NCBI RefSeq assembly: GCF_033097505.1
Contig: NZ_AP028654.1
Span: 202,001 to 266,000, forward strand
Origin: Helicovermis profundi
GTDB taxonomy: Bacteria; Bacillota; Clostridia; Peptostreptococcales; Acidaminobacteraceae
DNA length: 64,000 bases
Direction of reading: 5' to 3'
Of this stretch, positions 34,517 through 43,282 are shown piece after piece (positions within the stretch are counted from its first letter, which is position 1; every line of letters starts with the position of its first letter). The position numbers and the translations under genes are program-made. The notes below the pieces were generated by a model that worked only from the letters and a program-made list of their open reading frames with translations, had not been told where the DNA came from and searched no databases.

Positions 34517-34834
34517 TTGAATAGAGAACTTTTAAAAGGTACTACAGAAGTAATGATATTAAAGATGATTGAAACGGAACCTATGTACGGTTATGGAATG
34601 ATAAAAAATTTTGAAATTATGTCAAAGGGAACTTTTAAATTTAAAGAGGGGACTTTGTATCCAATTTTACATTCTCTTGAGAAAAAAAAGTACATAGAAT
34701 CATTTTGGAATGTAGTTGAAGGTAGAAAAAGAAAATATTATCGTATCACAACTTTAGGAACTAGACAATTAGAAGAAAAAGAAAATGAGTGGCTTGTATT
34801 TAGCAAAGCTCTTAATGAAATCTTGGGGTGTTGA
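34517..34834 (+). CDS. PadR family transcriptional regulator
   Basis: The 105-residue protein is a typical short PadR winged helix: ELLKGTTEVMILKMIETEPMYGYGM start, FKEGTLYPILHSLEKKKYIES for the recognition helix and wing, and KYYRITTLG. It is expected to repress its own operon. The start is TTG 34517 just after AGGAGGTTATT. It overlaps nothing and is followed two bases later by the HAAS membrane protein gene, the usual partner of this PadR type. Confidence 0.92.
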   Translation: MNRELLKGTTEVMILKMIETEPMYGYGMIKNFEIMSKGTFKFKEGTLYPILHSLEKKKYIESFWNVVEGRKRKYYRITTLGTRQLEEKENEWLVFSKALNEILGC

Positions 34835-34835
34835 T

Positions 34836-35732
34836 ATGAAAAGAGAGCTGCTTAAAAATAAGAAAATTATTGCATTTATTGAAAGTGTTGAAAAAATGCT
34901 TTATATAGAAGAAAATTCAAGTGATATAAAGAGTGAACTGCTTGATCATATTGAATGTTTAGTTAGTGATTATATGGATTCAGGATTTGATCTTGATACG
35001 TCAATTTCTAAAAGTCTATATGATATGGGTGATCCAAAAGAAATAGGATATTCTTTTGCTGATTTTGATTATATGAAGAAAAGAAAATACATACGTTTAG
35101 CATTAAAATATAGTAGTATTTTACTAATAGTACTTTTACTAATATTTGATTACACTGAAAAAATAAGAAATGGTTCTGATAATATATTATTAATTATAAA
35201 TATAATAAATATATTTTTTGCCTATTCATCGAAAAATTTTATTTATCATAAAGTAAAAATGTTGGATTTAAATACTTCGCCAAATTTAATTCTCTGGTCA
35301 TCTAAAAAAAGGTTTCCTTGGGAGTATTTTATATTAGGAATGTTTTTTGCTCCAATAATTTTAATGTTTATAGGACTTTACTTTATGGATGAAGGAATTA
35401 ACTTAGTATCTATATTAAATATGTGGCCACTGGCAATCATATTTTACAGCACATGGGCATTTTTTTATAGTGAAAAATTTCGAATACCAAAATATATAGT
35501 AAGTGAAAATGGTCTTATAGTTAAAGGGGTATTAATATCGTGGATATATATTAAATCATATAGTTGGAGCAGTGATTATATGTCAAAAGATAATAAAGAT
35601 TATAGTTTAGATTTAAAATTATTTAATAATAAAGATAATAAAAAAGTGTCGATTTATTACCTTAACAAACGTTTGTATGTCAATAGAAAGCAGAAAAACT
35701 ATATGGATCAAATATTAAGAGAAAGGATTTAA
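34836..35732 (+). CDS. HAAS-domain membrane protein, PadR partner
   Basis: The 299-residue protein starts with a helical HAAS-like domain (SELLDHIECLVSDYMDSG, SLYDMGDPKEIG, residues 25-75). It then has about four membrane segments (near 90-107, 114-131, 164-185 and 196-214) and a C-terminal soluble part with GLIVKGVLISWIYIKSYSW, PH-like in look. ATG 34836 is chosen because it follows the padR stop closely; GTG/ATG sites further upstream lie inside padR. It probably senses an envelope condition with PadR; the signal is unknown. Confidence 0.8.
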   Translation: MKRELLKNKKIIAFIESVEKMLYIEENSSDIKSELLDHIECLVSDYMDSGFDLDTSISKSLYDMGDPKEIGYSFADFDYMKKRKYIRLALKYSSILLIVLLLIFDYTEKIRNGSDNILLIINIINIFFAYSSKNFIYHKVKMLDLNTSPNLILWSSKKRFPWEYFILGMFFAPIILMFIGLYFMDEGINLVSILNMWPLAIIFYSTWAFFYSEKFRIPKYIVSENGLIVKGVLISWIYIKSYSWSSDYMSKDNKDYSLDLKLFNNKDNKKVSIYYLNKRLYVNRKQKNYMDQILRERI

Positions 35733-35736
35733 ATTT

Positions 35737-36357
35737 ATGAAATATAGTGATATTAAAATAAAAGAAAAAAGAATGATAGATTGGGTAAAAAAACTAATCA
35801 TTATTTTAGGAATAGTTTTAACCTTACTTTGGAGTTTGGATAGTTTTTTTAAAGCTTTAATTATGGCTATGATAAATATTAGTATTCTATTAATTTTTAA
35901 CTCTACAATGAAAAAGAATAAAAAAAAGCTAGTGAAAAATCATCAAAGTGATGATGATGAAGTTTTAGAAATAATTGATCATGATTTTTTTTATGATATG
36001 AGTATTTTGCCTATTAGTTATATTTTTTTTATTAGTATTTCTTATATAATAATTATTGTTTCTGTATTTGGAAATTCGCAATTCATATTTATAACATATA
36101 TTATAATTTCTATATTTTTTATTATTTTATATAAAAAGAAAAGTTGTTTTACATATGTTAATGAATATTTTACAAATAGTGGAGTTGTAGTTCGTGGCGT
36201 TTTACATCCGTTTGACAAAATAAAGAAATTTAATTTTATAAAATTTAGAAAAGGTGGTTACTTATTTGAAGCAAATGATGGTGAAAATTATATAAAATTT
36301 AGAATTAATGAAAATCAAAAAGAAGAACTTTCTAATCTTCTAAGTAAAGAAGCCTAA
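35737..36357 (+). CDS. Membrane protein with PH-like C-terminus, PadR operon
   Basis: The 206-residue protein has paired hydrophobic segments near residues 17-34 and 38-52, and 87-105 and 107-126, then a soluble C-terminus with NSGVVVRGVLHPFDKI that resembles the end of the preceding protein. ATG 35737 lies four bases after the upstream stop and follows GAAAGGATTTAAATTT. The shared C-terminal pattern suggests the two are related partners. Function unknown. Confidence 0.7.
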   Translation: MKYSDIKIKEKRMIDWVKKLIIILGIVLTLLWSLDSFFKALIMAMINISILLIFNSTMKKNKKKLVKNHQSDDDEVLEIIDHDFFYDMSILPISYIFFISISYIIIIVSVFGNSQFIFITYIIISIFFIILYKKKSCFTYVNEYFTNSGVVVRGVLHPFDKIKKFNFIKFRKGGYLFEANDGENYIKFRINENQKEELSNLLSKEA

Positions 36358-36382
36358 AATAGAGTTAAGTTACTACTTAACT

Positions 36383-36440
36383 CGTAATTTAAACAATAAC
36401 AAATCATTAAAAAATCGGAGCAATTATGAAATCAAATAAA
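36383..36440 (+). repeat. Right copy of an imperfect direct repeat (left copy 33942-33995)
   Basis: This copy is the leader and first codons of the methyltransferase gene, with its ribosome site CGGAG. See the left copy for the match. Confidence 0.6.
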
Positions 36441-37598
36441 TCAGAAAAACCACATCAAAATAAAAAAAATGCATTAGATTTAAATGAAAATCTAAATGAA
36501 AATCTAAATCTAAATCTAAATGAAAATCTAAATCTAAATGAAAATCTAAATCTAAATCTAAATCTAAATCTAAATCTAAATCTAAATCTAAATCTAAATC
36601 TAAATCTAAATCTAAATCTAAATCTAAATCTAAATCTAAATGCAAATGCAAATGCAAATTCAATATATATGTATAATGTAAATTATTCAGAGTATGAAGA
36701 AGACCTTTGCAATATAGAAGTAAGGTCATTATTTAATATGGAATTAAAAGATAAAATATTTTATTCTAAAGTAAAAATTGATCCTTCTATAAGTCCCTTT
36801 ATAAAAAATAGATTTAAGATTATTTATAAGACATTAAATTTTGAAGATTTACTTATTTTTGTAGAGAATGATAAAACTTTGAAAGAAGATTTTATTGTTA
36901 AGTATTTAAAATTACTTAGTGGTGATCCATACGCTGCTAATAGAAATTCATTTTGTAAAAAAGTAGCTAGTAAGTTTAGAATGGATCCTAATTATAGGTC
37001 TCCTAAAATTATGTATGCAATAACATTTTATAAAGGGTTTTGGTATTTTGGTGAACTTACTAAAAATAATTACAAGTGGCGTAATCATAACAATAGGCCT
37101 TATACTTATTCTAATTCTTTAAAGATAAATATGGCAAAAGTACTAATCAATATTGCAGGTAAAGGTGATTTATCAAAGACGATTGTTGATCCACTTTGCG
37201 GTGCAGGTACGGTTTTACTTGAAGGGTGTTTTGCAGGATATGATATTAGTGGATATGATATTGGTGAAAAAATATCAAATAGTGCTAAAGAAAATGTTAA
37301 GTTTTTTTCCTATAAGGCCAAAGTAACTAATAAAGCCATTCAGGATGTAAATGCTCACTACGATGTATCGATTGTAGATTTGCCTTATGGTTTGCGTAGT
37401 CAAATTACACCTGAAGGACAAAGGGTGATAATAGAAAATGCTAAAAGAATATCAGATAGAATTATTGTAGTATCGTCAAAAGATATTTCACTTATGATAG
37501 AAAATGAAAATCTTAAAATAGTTGATAAATGTAAGTTTATAAAAAGTGTAAAGAGAGATTTTGCAAGATATGTTTGGGTCTGTGAGCATGATGCTTAG
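36426..37598 (+). CDS. TRM11/TrmG10-like nucleic-acid methyltransferase with repeat-coded N-terminus
   Basis: The 390-residue protein has a class I SAM-dependent methyltransferase domain from about residue 230: VDPLCGAGTVLLEG (SAM loop), GYDIG, and catalytic DLPYG (about 320-324), as in tRNA guanine-N2 methyltransferases. Residues 80-200 look like the RNA-binding front of this family. Residues 17-78 are almost only Leu-Asn, Glu-Asn and Ala-Asn pairs, coded by a hexanucleotide repeat; the natural start is expected near YMYNVNYSEYEED. ATG 36426 has CGGAG five bases upstream, so the extension is probably translated. Confidence 0.8.
   Translation: MKSNKSEKPHQNKKNALDLNENLNENLNLNLNENLNLNENLNLNLNLNLNLNLNLNLNLNLNLNLNLNLNLNANANANSIYMYNVNYSEYEEDLCNIEVRSLFNMELKDKIFYSKVKIDPSISPFIKNRFKIIYKTLNFEDLLIFVENDKTLKEDFIVKYLKLLSGDPYAANRNSFCKKVASKFRMDPNYRSPKIMYAITFYKGFWYFGELTKNNYKWRNHNNRPYTYSNSLKINMAKVLINIAGKGDLSKTIVDPLCGAGTVLLEGCFAGYDISGYDIGEKISNSAKENVKFFSYKAKVTNKAIQDVNAHYDVSIVDLPYGLRSQITPEGQRVIIENAKRISDRIIVVSSKDISLMIENENLKIVDKCKFIKSVKRDFARYVWVCEHDA
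36478..36660 (+). repeat. Hexanucleotide tandem repeat (AATCTA/AATGAA/AATGCA)n inside the methyltransferase gene
   Basis: About thirty six-base units run in frame. Interspersed AATGAA variants occur at the left, a pure AATCTA tract in the middle, and AATGCA variants at the right. Copy-number change by slippage would add or remove two residues and keep the frame. Confidence 0.9.
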
Positions 37599-37623
37599 TT
37601 AAATAGAAATAGATCATATCAAA

Positions 37624-37691
37624 AAAAACGCTTATTTTAATAGTAATTAGTCAATCAAAAAAACTGTCTACTATTATGATAAGCGTTTTAA
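37624..37691. terminator. Bidirectional terminator between methyltransferase and amylase genes
   Basis: AAAACGCTTAT pairs with ATAAGCGTTTT, with a second inner pairing of AATAGTA and TACTATT, and A/T runs on both sides. It separates two convergent genes. Confidence 0.75.
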
Positions 37692-37702
37692 ATATGTGTG
37701 CA

Positions 37703-38980
37703 TTATTTTATTTTTTTAAAAATTAGTGGTTTATTAATTTTTGTTGGTTTCGCACTATTAATAACGGTATTCTCTAAAATATTGATGTAATTTCCAATTA
37801 AATTTAAATCACATGATATAGGTTTTTCGCTGAAATTAATAAGTGCAAGGAGTTGGTCACGGTCATATCTTATAACTAACAAGTCTTCATTTATTACTTC
37901 ATATTTTACCTTATCTGTCTTAAAAATTTCATCTTTAGTAAGTGTGTTTAATGTATTTATTAAGTTTACATACTCTGGCATAGTGCCATCAAAATTCACT
38001 GGATCTTTTTCAAATAAACTTGGTGTAAAGGTATCTTTTGTTTCTTGGCCAGCATATACTAGAGTAGCTCCTTTTAAAAGATATGAAAGTATAGTAAAAT
38101 TGATTTTTTCATCCATAGTTTTAACAAGTGAGCTCATTCTCTTTTGATCATGATTTTCAATGAACCTTAATTTCACATAATTTTTAGGATATATTTTATC
38201 TTGATTTTTAACTGAATCTATATACTTTGTAAGTGATATTTTACCACCAATAAAATCCATATATTCAGGATGAATATCGTAGTCGTAAAGTATATCGAAT
38301 GCTTGGTAGAGCTCGCTGTCGCTATATGCCTTATAGCCTAGGACACTTAATTCTTTTATAAAAGATTTGTGTACAGATTCAGCTAGCCATATAGTATTTG
38401 GATTAATTTTTGCAATTTTTTCTCTTGCTTCTTTCCAAAATTCAACAGGAACTAGAGAAGCTACGTCACATCTAAATCCATCTACTCCAAGGTCTGAGTA
38501 CTCTTTTAAATAATCTATTAATAGTTTCCATAAATCTCTGTTTGAATAGTCCAAATCAATTACATCTGTCCAATCATCGGCTTTACAAATAGGTTCTCCT
38601 TTATTATTTTTAATAAAATATTTTGGATGAGTTTTGTAAAGAAGCGAATCATATGATGTGTGATTATATACAACATCGATTATAACTTTTAAATTTTCTT
38701 TATGAGATGCATCTATAAAATCTTTAAAAGATTCTTTTGTTCCGTAGTTTGGATTGATTTCTCCGTAGTCTTTTATAGAATAAGGGCAGCCAAGGGTTCC
38801 TTTTTTATTTACTGTGCCTATAGGATGGACTGGCAATAACCAAATTGCATCAAAGTTCATTGATTTAATTCTTTTAAGATCGTTTTTTAGACCATCAAAA
38901 GTATTGATTTTACCGTGATTTCTTAAATAAATAGAGTATATTGAAAGATTTCTTAAATCTTTACTTGTATTTTTTGCCAT
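37703..38980 (-). CDS. Alpha-amylase family (GH13) glycosidase, cytoplasmic
   Basis: The 425-residue protein is a GH13 enzyme without signal peptide. It has DVVYNHTS (region I), GFRCDVAS with the nucleophile Asp, WLAESVHK with the acid/base Glu, and FIENHDQKR with the transition-state Asp. It should hydrolyse or rearrange imported maltodextrins. It is the last gene of the minus-strand operon malE-like, malF-like, malG-like, lacI-like, amylase, and its ATG follows GAGGTGCTTT. Confidence 0.9.
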   Translation of the reverse strand: MAKNTSKDLRNLSIYSIYLRNHGKINTFDGLKNDLKRIKSMNFDAIWLLPVHPIGTVNKKGTLGCPYSIKDYGEINPNYGTKESFKDFIDASHKENLKVIIDVVYNHTSYDSLLYKTHPKYFIKNNKGEPICKADDWTDVIDLDYSNRDLWKLLIDYLKEYSDLGVDGFRCDVASLVPVEFWKEAREKIAKINPNTIWLAESVHKSFIKELSVLGYKAYSDSELYQAFDILYDYDIHPEYMDFIGGKISLTKYIDSVKNQDKIYPKNYVKLRFIENHDQKRMSSLVKTMDEKINFTILSYLLKGATLVYAGQETKDTFTPSLFEKDPVNFDGTMPEYVNLINTLNTLTKDEIFKTDKVKYEVINEDLLVIRYDRDQLLALINFSEKPISCDLNLIGNYINILENTVINSAKPTKINKPLIFKKIK

Positions 38981-39025
38981 AAAGCACCTCTTTTATTTGT
39001 TATTTGTTATTTGCTATTCATTTAT

Positions 39026-40024
39026 TTATTTACTTGTTCTATCAATTAATTTTGTCTCAACAATTATATGGTTATTAATCATTTCTTGGTTATTTAGTTT
39101 TGCTATAAGTAATTTCGCTACAGAATATCCAAGACCCTCTGAATCTATGTCGATTGACGTTATGGAGTGTGACTGAAATTCGTAGGTAGGTACATTGTTA
39201 AACCCTGTGATTTCAACTTCCTTAATATTTTCTTCTTTAAGAAATTTGTTTGCTCCAAATGCAAGTAAATCATCAGTTGTTACTATAGCTGTAGGTGAAA
39301 AGTTTTTAAATATTTTCTTGCAGGCTCTGTAACCTGAATTAACATCAAAGCCACTTTCATGAATTATTTTATCATCATTTACTATATAGCCTTTTGCTGA
39401 AAGAGCCATTTTATAGCCTTTAAGTCTGTCTTTTGAGAACATAAATTCACTTGGACCACCTATAAATGCTATATCTTTATGACCTTGTGCAATTAAGTGG
39501 TTCACTAATTCATACATTGCTTTAAAATTGTCATTATCTACCCAAAGAATGCTATCAGTATTTTCAGGTCTTCCAATTACGGCAAATGGAAAATCTTCTT
39601 TCTTCAAATGTTTAATAATAGGGTCGTTTTCAAGTGCGGTTAGTAAGATTATACCATCTACCAAATTACTATAAATATATTCTTGAATATACTCTTTTTC
39701 TTCTTTTTCGTTCTTTGAATATGTGTACATAATATGATAACCGTGTTTTTGGGCATATATACTTATTCCTCTTAGAACATCAATAAAAAAAGGGTTTTTA
39801 AATAAATTTTCATTCGAATTGGGAATAATTAACCCTAAAATATTGGTTTTATTGCTTACCAAACTCCTTGCGATAACATTAGGTCTATAGTGGAGTTCTT
39901 TTAAAGTTTTATGAACTTTTTCCTTAGTTTTATCTGAAATTCTTGGATTATTAGCAATCACCCTCGACACTGTAGAGGGTGATACATTTGCTTTTTTTGC
40001 GACGTCTTTAATTGTAACTTTCAT
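39026..40024 (-). CDS. LacI family regulator of the maltodextrin operon
   Basis: The 332-residue protein has the LacI helix-turn-helix at its N-terminus (TIKDVAKKANVSPSTVSRVI) with the hinge RPNVIARSL, then a periplasmic-binding-protein-like sensor domain (GLIIPN start, FNNVPTYEF). It likely represses the operon and responds to a maltodextrin. It lies between the malG-like and amylase genes on the same strand. An operator-like palindrome precedes the malE-like gene. Confidence 0.92.
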   Translation of the reverse strand: MKVTIKDVAKKANVSPSTVSRVIANNPRISDKTKEKVHKTLKELHYRPNVIARSLVSNKTNILGLIIPNSNENLFKNPFFIDVLRGISIYAQKHGYHIMYTYSKNEKEEKEYIQEYIYSNLVDGIILLTALENDPIIKHLKKEDFPFAVIGRPENTDSILWVDNDNFKAMYELVNHLIAQGHKDIAFIGGPSEFMFSKDRLKGYKMALSAKGYIVNDDKIIHESGFDVNSGYRACKKIFKNFSPTAIVTTDDLLAFGANKFLKEENIKEVEITGFNNVPTYEFQSHSITSIDIDSEGLGYSVAKLLIAKLNNQEMINNHIIVETKLIDRTSK

Positions 40025-40049
40025 AAAATCACTTCCTAGATAAAAAATA

Positions 40050-40910
40050 TTATCCTTTTACTCCGCCAAGAGTAAGTCCGCCAACAAGGTATTTGGATAA
40101 GCTTACAAACAATATTACTACTGGTATAGTGGTAATAATGGCAGCAGCCGAGTATACACCCCACTCTGCAGTAAAATCCATTTGAAGTTGAACTAATCCT
40201 ACTGGTAAAGTTATTAAATCGGGTTTTCTTAGTATAATTTGCGCTACGATATATTCTGACCAAGCACTCATAAATGCAAATAATGCTGATATTGCAAGTG
40301 CAGGAGTCGCTAAAGGTAATATAACTTTATAAAATGCTGTAAATGAGTTGCATCCATCAATATATGCGCTTTCTTCAAGTGATTTTGGAATGGTATCAAA
40401 ATAGCCTTTCATAAGCCAAACCGTAAATGGTACAGCTGTAGCAGTATAAGGTATTAACAGTCCAAAAAAGTTGTTTATTAAGTGTAGTTTAGTAATCATA
40501 ATAAACATTGGAAGAAGTAACATTGGTGCTGGAAACATCTGCGTTACTAGAAATAACATCATAGATGTTTTTTTGCCGTAAAAATTAAATCTTGAAAAAG
40601 CGTAGCCAGCACTTGCTGAAAGTGTGAGTCCGGTAATAGCTGTCATGGTTGATACGGCTAGACTGTTTCTTATCCATATTAGTAAGTCTTTTTCAAATAG
40701 AGCTTTTCTATAATTGTCTAAAGACCAGTTGTCTGGTATTATTTTTAAATCTGTTAAAAATAATGAGTCATTTGATCTAAGAGAAACTGAAAAAACATTT
40801 AGTAGTGGATAAACTGAGATAATAACAAACACTATAAGTATTAAATATATTAATATAGTTTTTAATTTTGAATCATTTTTTTCAAAATGTGATGATAAAT
40901 TTTTTTTCAT
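40050..40910 (-). CDS. malG: Maltodextrin ABC transporter permease (MalG-like)
   Basis: The 286-residue membrane protein has about six membrane segments and the ABC-permease EAA loop (LEESAYIDGCNSFTAFYKVILPLATP) near residue 190. It ends LVGGLTLGGVKG, typical for MalG-type permeases. It forms the channel with the MalF-like protein. The ATG overlaps the last base of the malF-like stop, so the two are translationally coupled. Confidence 0.93.
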   Translation of the reverse strand: MKKNLSSHFEKNDSKLKTILIYLILIVFVIISVYPLLNVFSVSLRSNDSLFLTDLKIIPDNWSLDNYRKALFEKDLLIWIRNSLAVSTMTAITGLTLSASAGYAFSRFNFYGKKTSMMLFLVTQMFPAPMLLLPMFIMITKLHLINNFFGLLIPYTATAVPFTVWLMKGYFDTIPKSLEESAYIDGCNSFTAFYKVILPLATPALAISALFAFMSAWSEYIVAQIILRKPDLITLPVGLVQLQMDFTAEWGVYSAAAIITTIPVVILFVSLSKYLVGGLTLGGVKG

Positions 40911-41830
40911 TAGTCTACCTCCTTCATAATACCAGTTTTTCTTACATAAAATAGTGAGAAAACTAATAACATTAAAAATATTACTACGGAGTAGGCAGCA
41001 GCATAGCCATATCTATAGAAATTAAATGCAAGTCTATAAACTTCAGTTACAAGAATTTGAGTCTTTTCATTTCCAAATCCACCTGCTATTAAAATTATTA
41101 CATTTATTTGATTAAATGTCCATACAGTACCAAGAATAATTGCGGGAGTCATAACTGGTTTTAAAAGTGGAAGTGTAATATTCTTAAATTTTTGAAAATT
41201 TGATGCTCCGTCAATTTCTGCAGCTTCGTAAAGAGATGCATCAATTGATTGAAGTCCACCAAGTGCTATCATCATCATAAAAGGTACACCAAGCCATATG
41301 TTAGTTATTATTGCTCCCACAAAAGTCATGGTAGGATCTGATAGCCAGTTGATGGGTGTAAATCCAAGTGTTTTCAAAGCAATATTAATAGCACCATATG
41401 AATAATTAAACATAGATTTCCAAGTTAATGCTGAAATATATTGTGGAACTGCCCATGGTATTATTAATAATACTCTTAAAATACTTTTCCCGGGCAATTT
41501 TCTATTTAGTAATATTGCTAAGAAAAGACCGATTGAAACATGAAAAAATACATTTACAAATGTCCAAATTATTGTTCTATTGAATGTTGAAAAAATAACA
41601 CCATCTTGAAATAATCTAATATAGTTTCTTAGTCCAATAAAATCTGGATTAAAAAATTTAGTTAAACTCATATTAGTAAAAGAAAGCCACACACCATACA
41701 TAAAGGGATACAAAACCATACCAAGCATAATAATCATTGCAGGCATCATATATAGATAGGGTGTAGATTTATTTATTAATTGAGAACTAGGTTTCCTTTT
41801 AGTTTTAAATTTACCAATTAATGTTGACAT
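40910..41830 (-). CDS. malF: Maltodextrin ABC transporter permease (MalF-like)
   Basis: The 306-residue membrane protein has six membrane segments and an EAA loop (YEAAEIDGASNFQKFKNITLPLL, about residues 213-235). It pairs with the MalG-like protein. ATG 41830 follows AGGAGGATCAC. It lies 75 bases after the binding-protein gene, with a hairpin in between. Confidence 0.93.
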   Translation of the reverse strand: MSTLIGKFKTKRKPSSQLINKSTPYLYMMPAMIIMLGMVLYPFMYGVWLSFTNMSLTKFFNPDFIGLRNYIRLFQDGVIFSTFNRTIIWTFVNVFFHVSIGLFLAILLNRKLPGKSILRVLLIIPWAVPQYISALTWKSMFNYSYGAINIALKTLGFTPINWLSDPTMTFVGAIITNIWLGVPFMMMIALGGLQSIDASLYEAAEIDGASNFQKFKNITLPLLKPVMTPAIILGTVWTFNQINVIILIAGGFGNEKTQILVTEVYRLAFNFYRYGYAAAYSVVIFLMLLVFSLFYVRKTGIMKEVD

Positions 41831-41850
41831 GTGATCCTCCTGAAAAATAA

Positions 41851-41868
41851 AGGGAGGTAAACCTCCCT
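41851..41868 (-). terminator. Hairpin between malE-like and malF-like genes
   Basis: On the minus strand AGGGAGG-TTTA-CCTCCCT is followed by TTATTTTT. It looks like a partial terminator, a usual way to make more binding protein than permease. Confidence 0.7.
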
Positions 41869-41905
41869 CTAGATTAATGCATTTACTTAATGTAAATAGT
41901 TTTAA

Positions 41906-43138
41906 TTATTCACCTTTAATAGTGTTTATTCCATCAATTGCTTTCTTTTGCATTTCTTTAGCAGCGTCTTTAGGAGTAGTGTCACCTGAAATCACAGCTT
42001 CAAGTTCAGGTCTAATTGCATCCCATATTGCTCTCATTTCTGGAATAATAGGCATTGGAGTTGTATAGTCGATTGTTGCTAAAGACGATTTTTGAAGCTC
42101 ATCATTTTTAACAGAATCAAGTTCTCTTGCTTTTAAGTTTGTTGGAGCTTCCGCTTTTTGAAGAGCGATTTTAGCATCGTTTTCTGAGCTTAAGAAAAAT
42201 TCAAAGAATTTATTTAAGGCTTCTTTTTTCTCTTCAGGCATAAATTTAGAGATCATATATCCTTTTGTAGAAGAGAAAGGCATACCATTAGTTCCACCAG
42301 GAACTGTTGGAAGTGGTGCGATACCAAGGTTAATTCCAGCATCTTTGTATGAAGACCAAGACCAAGCACCGTTTAGTATAATTGCAGCATTACCATCTTT
42401 AAACATTGCATCAGCCATATCATAATTCATATCAACTTCTCCAAGTTTATATTTACTTCTAATATCTGATGTAAATTGAAGTGCTTTTACCATTGCGTCA
42501 GAATCAAGCATAGGATTTCTTTTTTCATCAAATACTTGTCCGCCGTAAGCTCCAAACCATGCAACAAACCAGAATGGCTCTTTTTCGTTATATAAGAATC
42601 CGTATTTTCCATTTGCAGGATCTTGGTATTTTGAAGCTACTTTAACTAAATCATTCCAAGTTTTAGGAGCCTCTTTAATCATATCTTTATTATAAAGCAT
42701 TGCAATTTGATTACCAACTACATCAGGAAGTTCCCAGTACTCTCCATCAACTTTACCGTCACTAAGAGCATTAGGAGCAAATTTCTTAAGGAAATCTTCT
42801 GATACAACATTTGTAATAGGTTGAATTAAAGTTGATGCAGTAAAAATCCCTACATTATCACTTGGACCGTATACTAAGTCTGGACCTTCACCAGCAAGAG
42901 CAGCACTTTGGAAATTTGTTCTAAGTTGCTCTGTTTCATAGTGAGTTCTAGTTACAGTTATATTTGGGTTAGCTTCCATAAATTTTGCCGCAATTTCATC
43001 AAAATTTTGACCAGAATCGTTAGGCATTTGTTCCCAAATAGTTAATTCAATATTTTGATTAACAGGTGCTTTTTTAGAGCAAGCAGTTAATGAAAATATT
43101 AGGACTAATACAAGTGATAAACTAATAATTTTTTTCAT
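41906..43138 (-). CDS. malE: Maltodextrin-binding lipoprotein (MalE-like)
   Basis: The protein of about 410 residues begins with a lipoprotein signal peptide, KKIISLSLVLVLIFSLTAC, whose Cys is the lipid-anchor site. It continues as a group 1 sugar-binding protein (LTIWEQMPNDSGQNFDEIAAKF, AIILNGAWSWSSY, STKGYMISKF). It delivers maltodextrins to the permease pair. I chose ATG 43138 because GGGGGGAT precedes it and the signal peptide begins there; the frame is open further upstream. It is the first gene of the minus operon. Confidence 0.92.
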   Translation of the reverse strand: MKKIISLSLVLVLIFSLTACSKKAPVNQNIELTIWEQMPNDSGQNFDEIAAKFMEANPNITVTRTHYETEQLRTNFQSAALAGEGPDLVYGPSDNVGIFTASTLIQPITNVVSEDFLKKFAPNALSDGKVDGEYWELPDVVGNQIAMLYNKDMIKEAPKTWNDLVKVASKYQDPANGKYGFLYNEKEPFWFVAWFGAYGGQVFDEKRNPMLDSDAMVKALQFTSDIRSKYKLGEVDMNYDMADAMFKDGNAAIILNGAWSWSSYKDAGINLGIAPLPTVPGGTNGMPFSSTKGYMISKFMPEEKKEALNKFFEFFLSSENDAKIALQKAEAPTNLKARELDSVKNDELQKSSLATIDYTTPMPIIPEMRAIWDAIRPELEAVISGDTTPKDAAKEMQKKAIDGINTIKGE

Positions 43139-43154
43139 GATATCCCCCCGTATA

Positions 43155-43174
43155 TTGTGCATTCGTTTGCACAA
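43155..43174. promoter_or_regulatory. Probable LacI-family operator before the malE-like gene
   Basis: TTGTGCA-TTCGTT-TGCACAA is a palindrome with perfect seven-base arms and a central CG, the style of LacI-family operators. It lies between the divergent malE-like and amylase lipoprotein genes, 17 bases before the malE-like start, and could control both. A second partial copy (TTTGCACAATT) lies at 43319-43329. Confidence 0.6.
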
Positions 43175-43282
43175 ATTGAATAAAAAAATATTTTCTTGCA
43201 TAAAAAGTATATCATTTTTATATAAATTATGCAATAATTGAATAAATAAATCATATAAAAAATTTTATAGAGGGGGAGTAAT

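Noticed and set aside
36424-36729. A minus-strand frame coding Asp-Leu repeats
   Set aside because: It is the shadow of the hexanucleotide repeat in the methyltransferase gene and has no start signal.
40036-40263. Small minus-strand gene at the end of malG
   Set aside because: It overlaps malG in another frame and shows no family motif or ribosome site.
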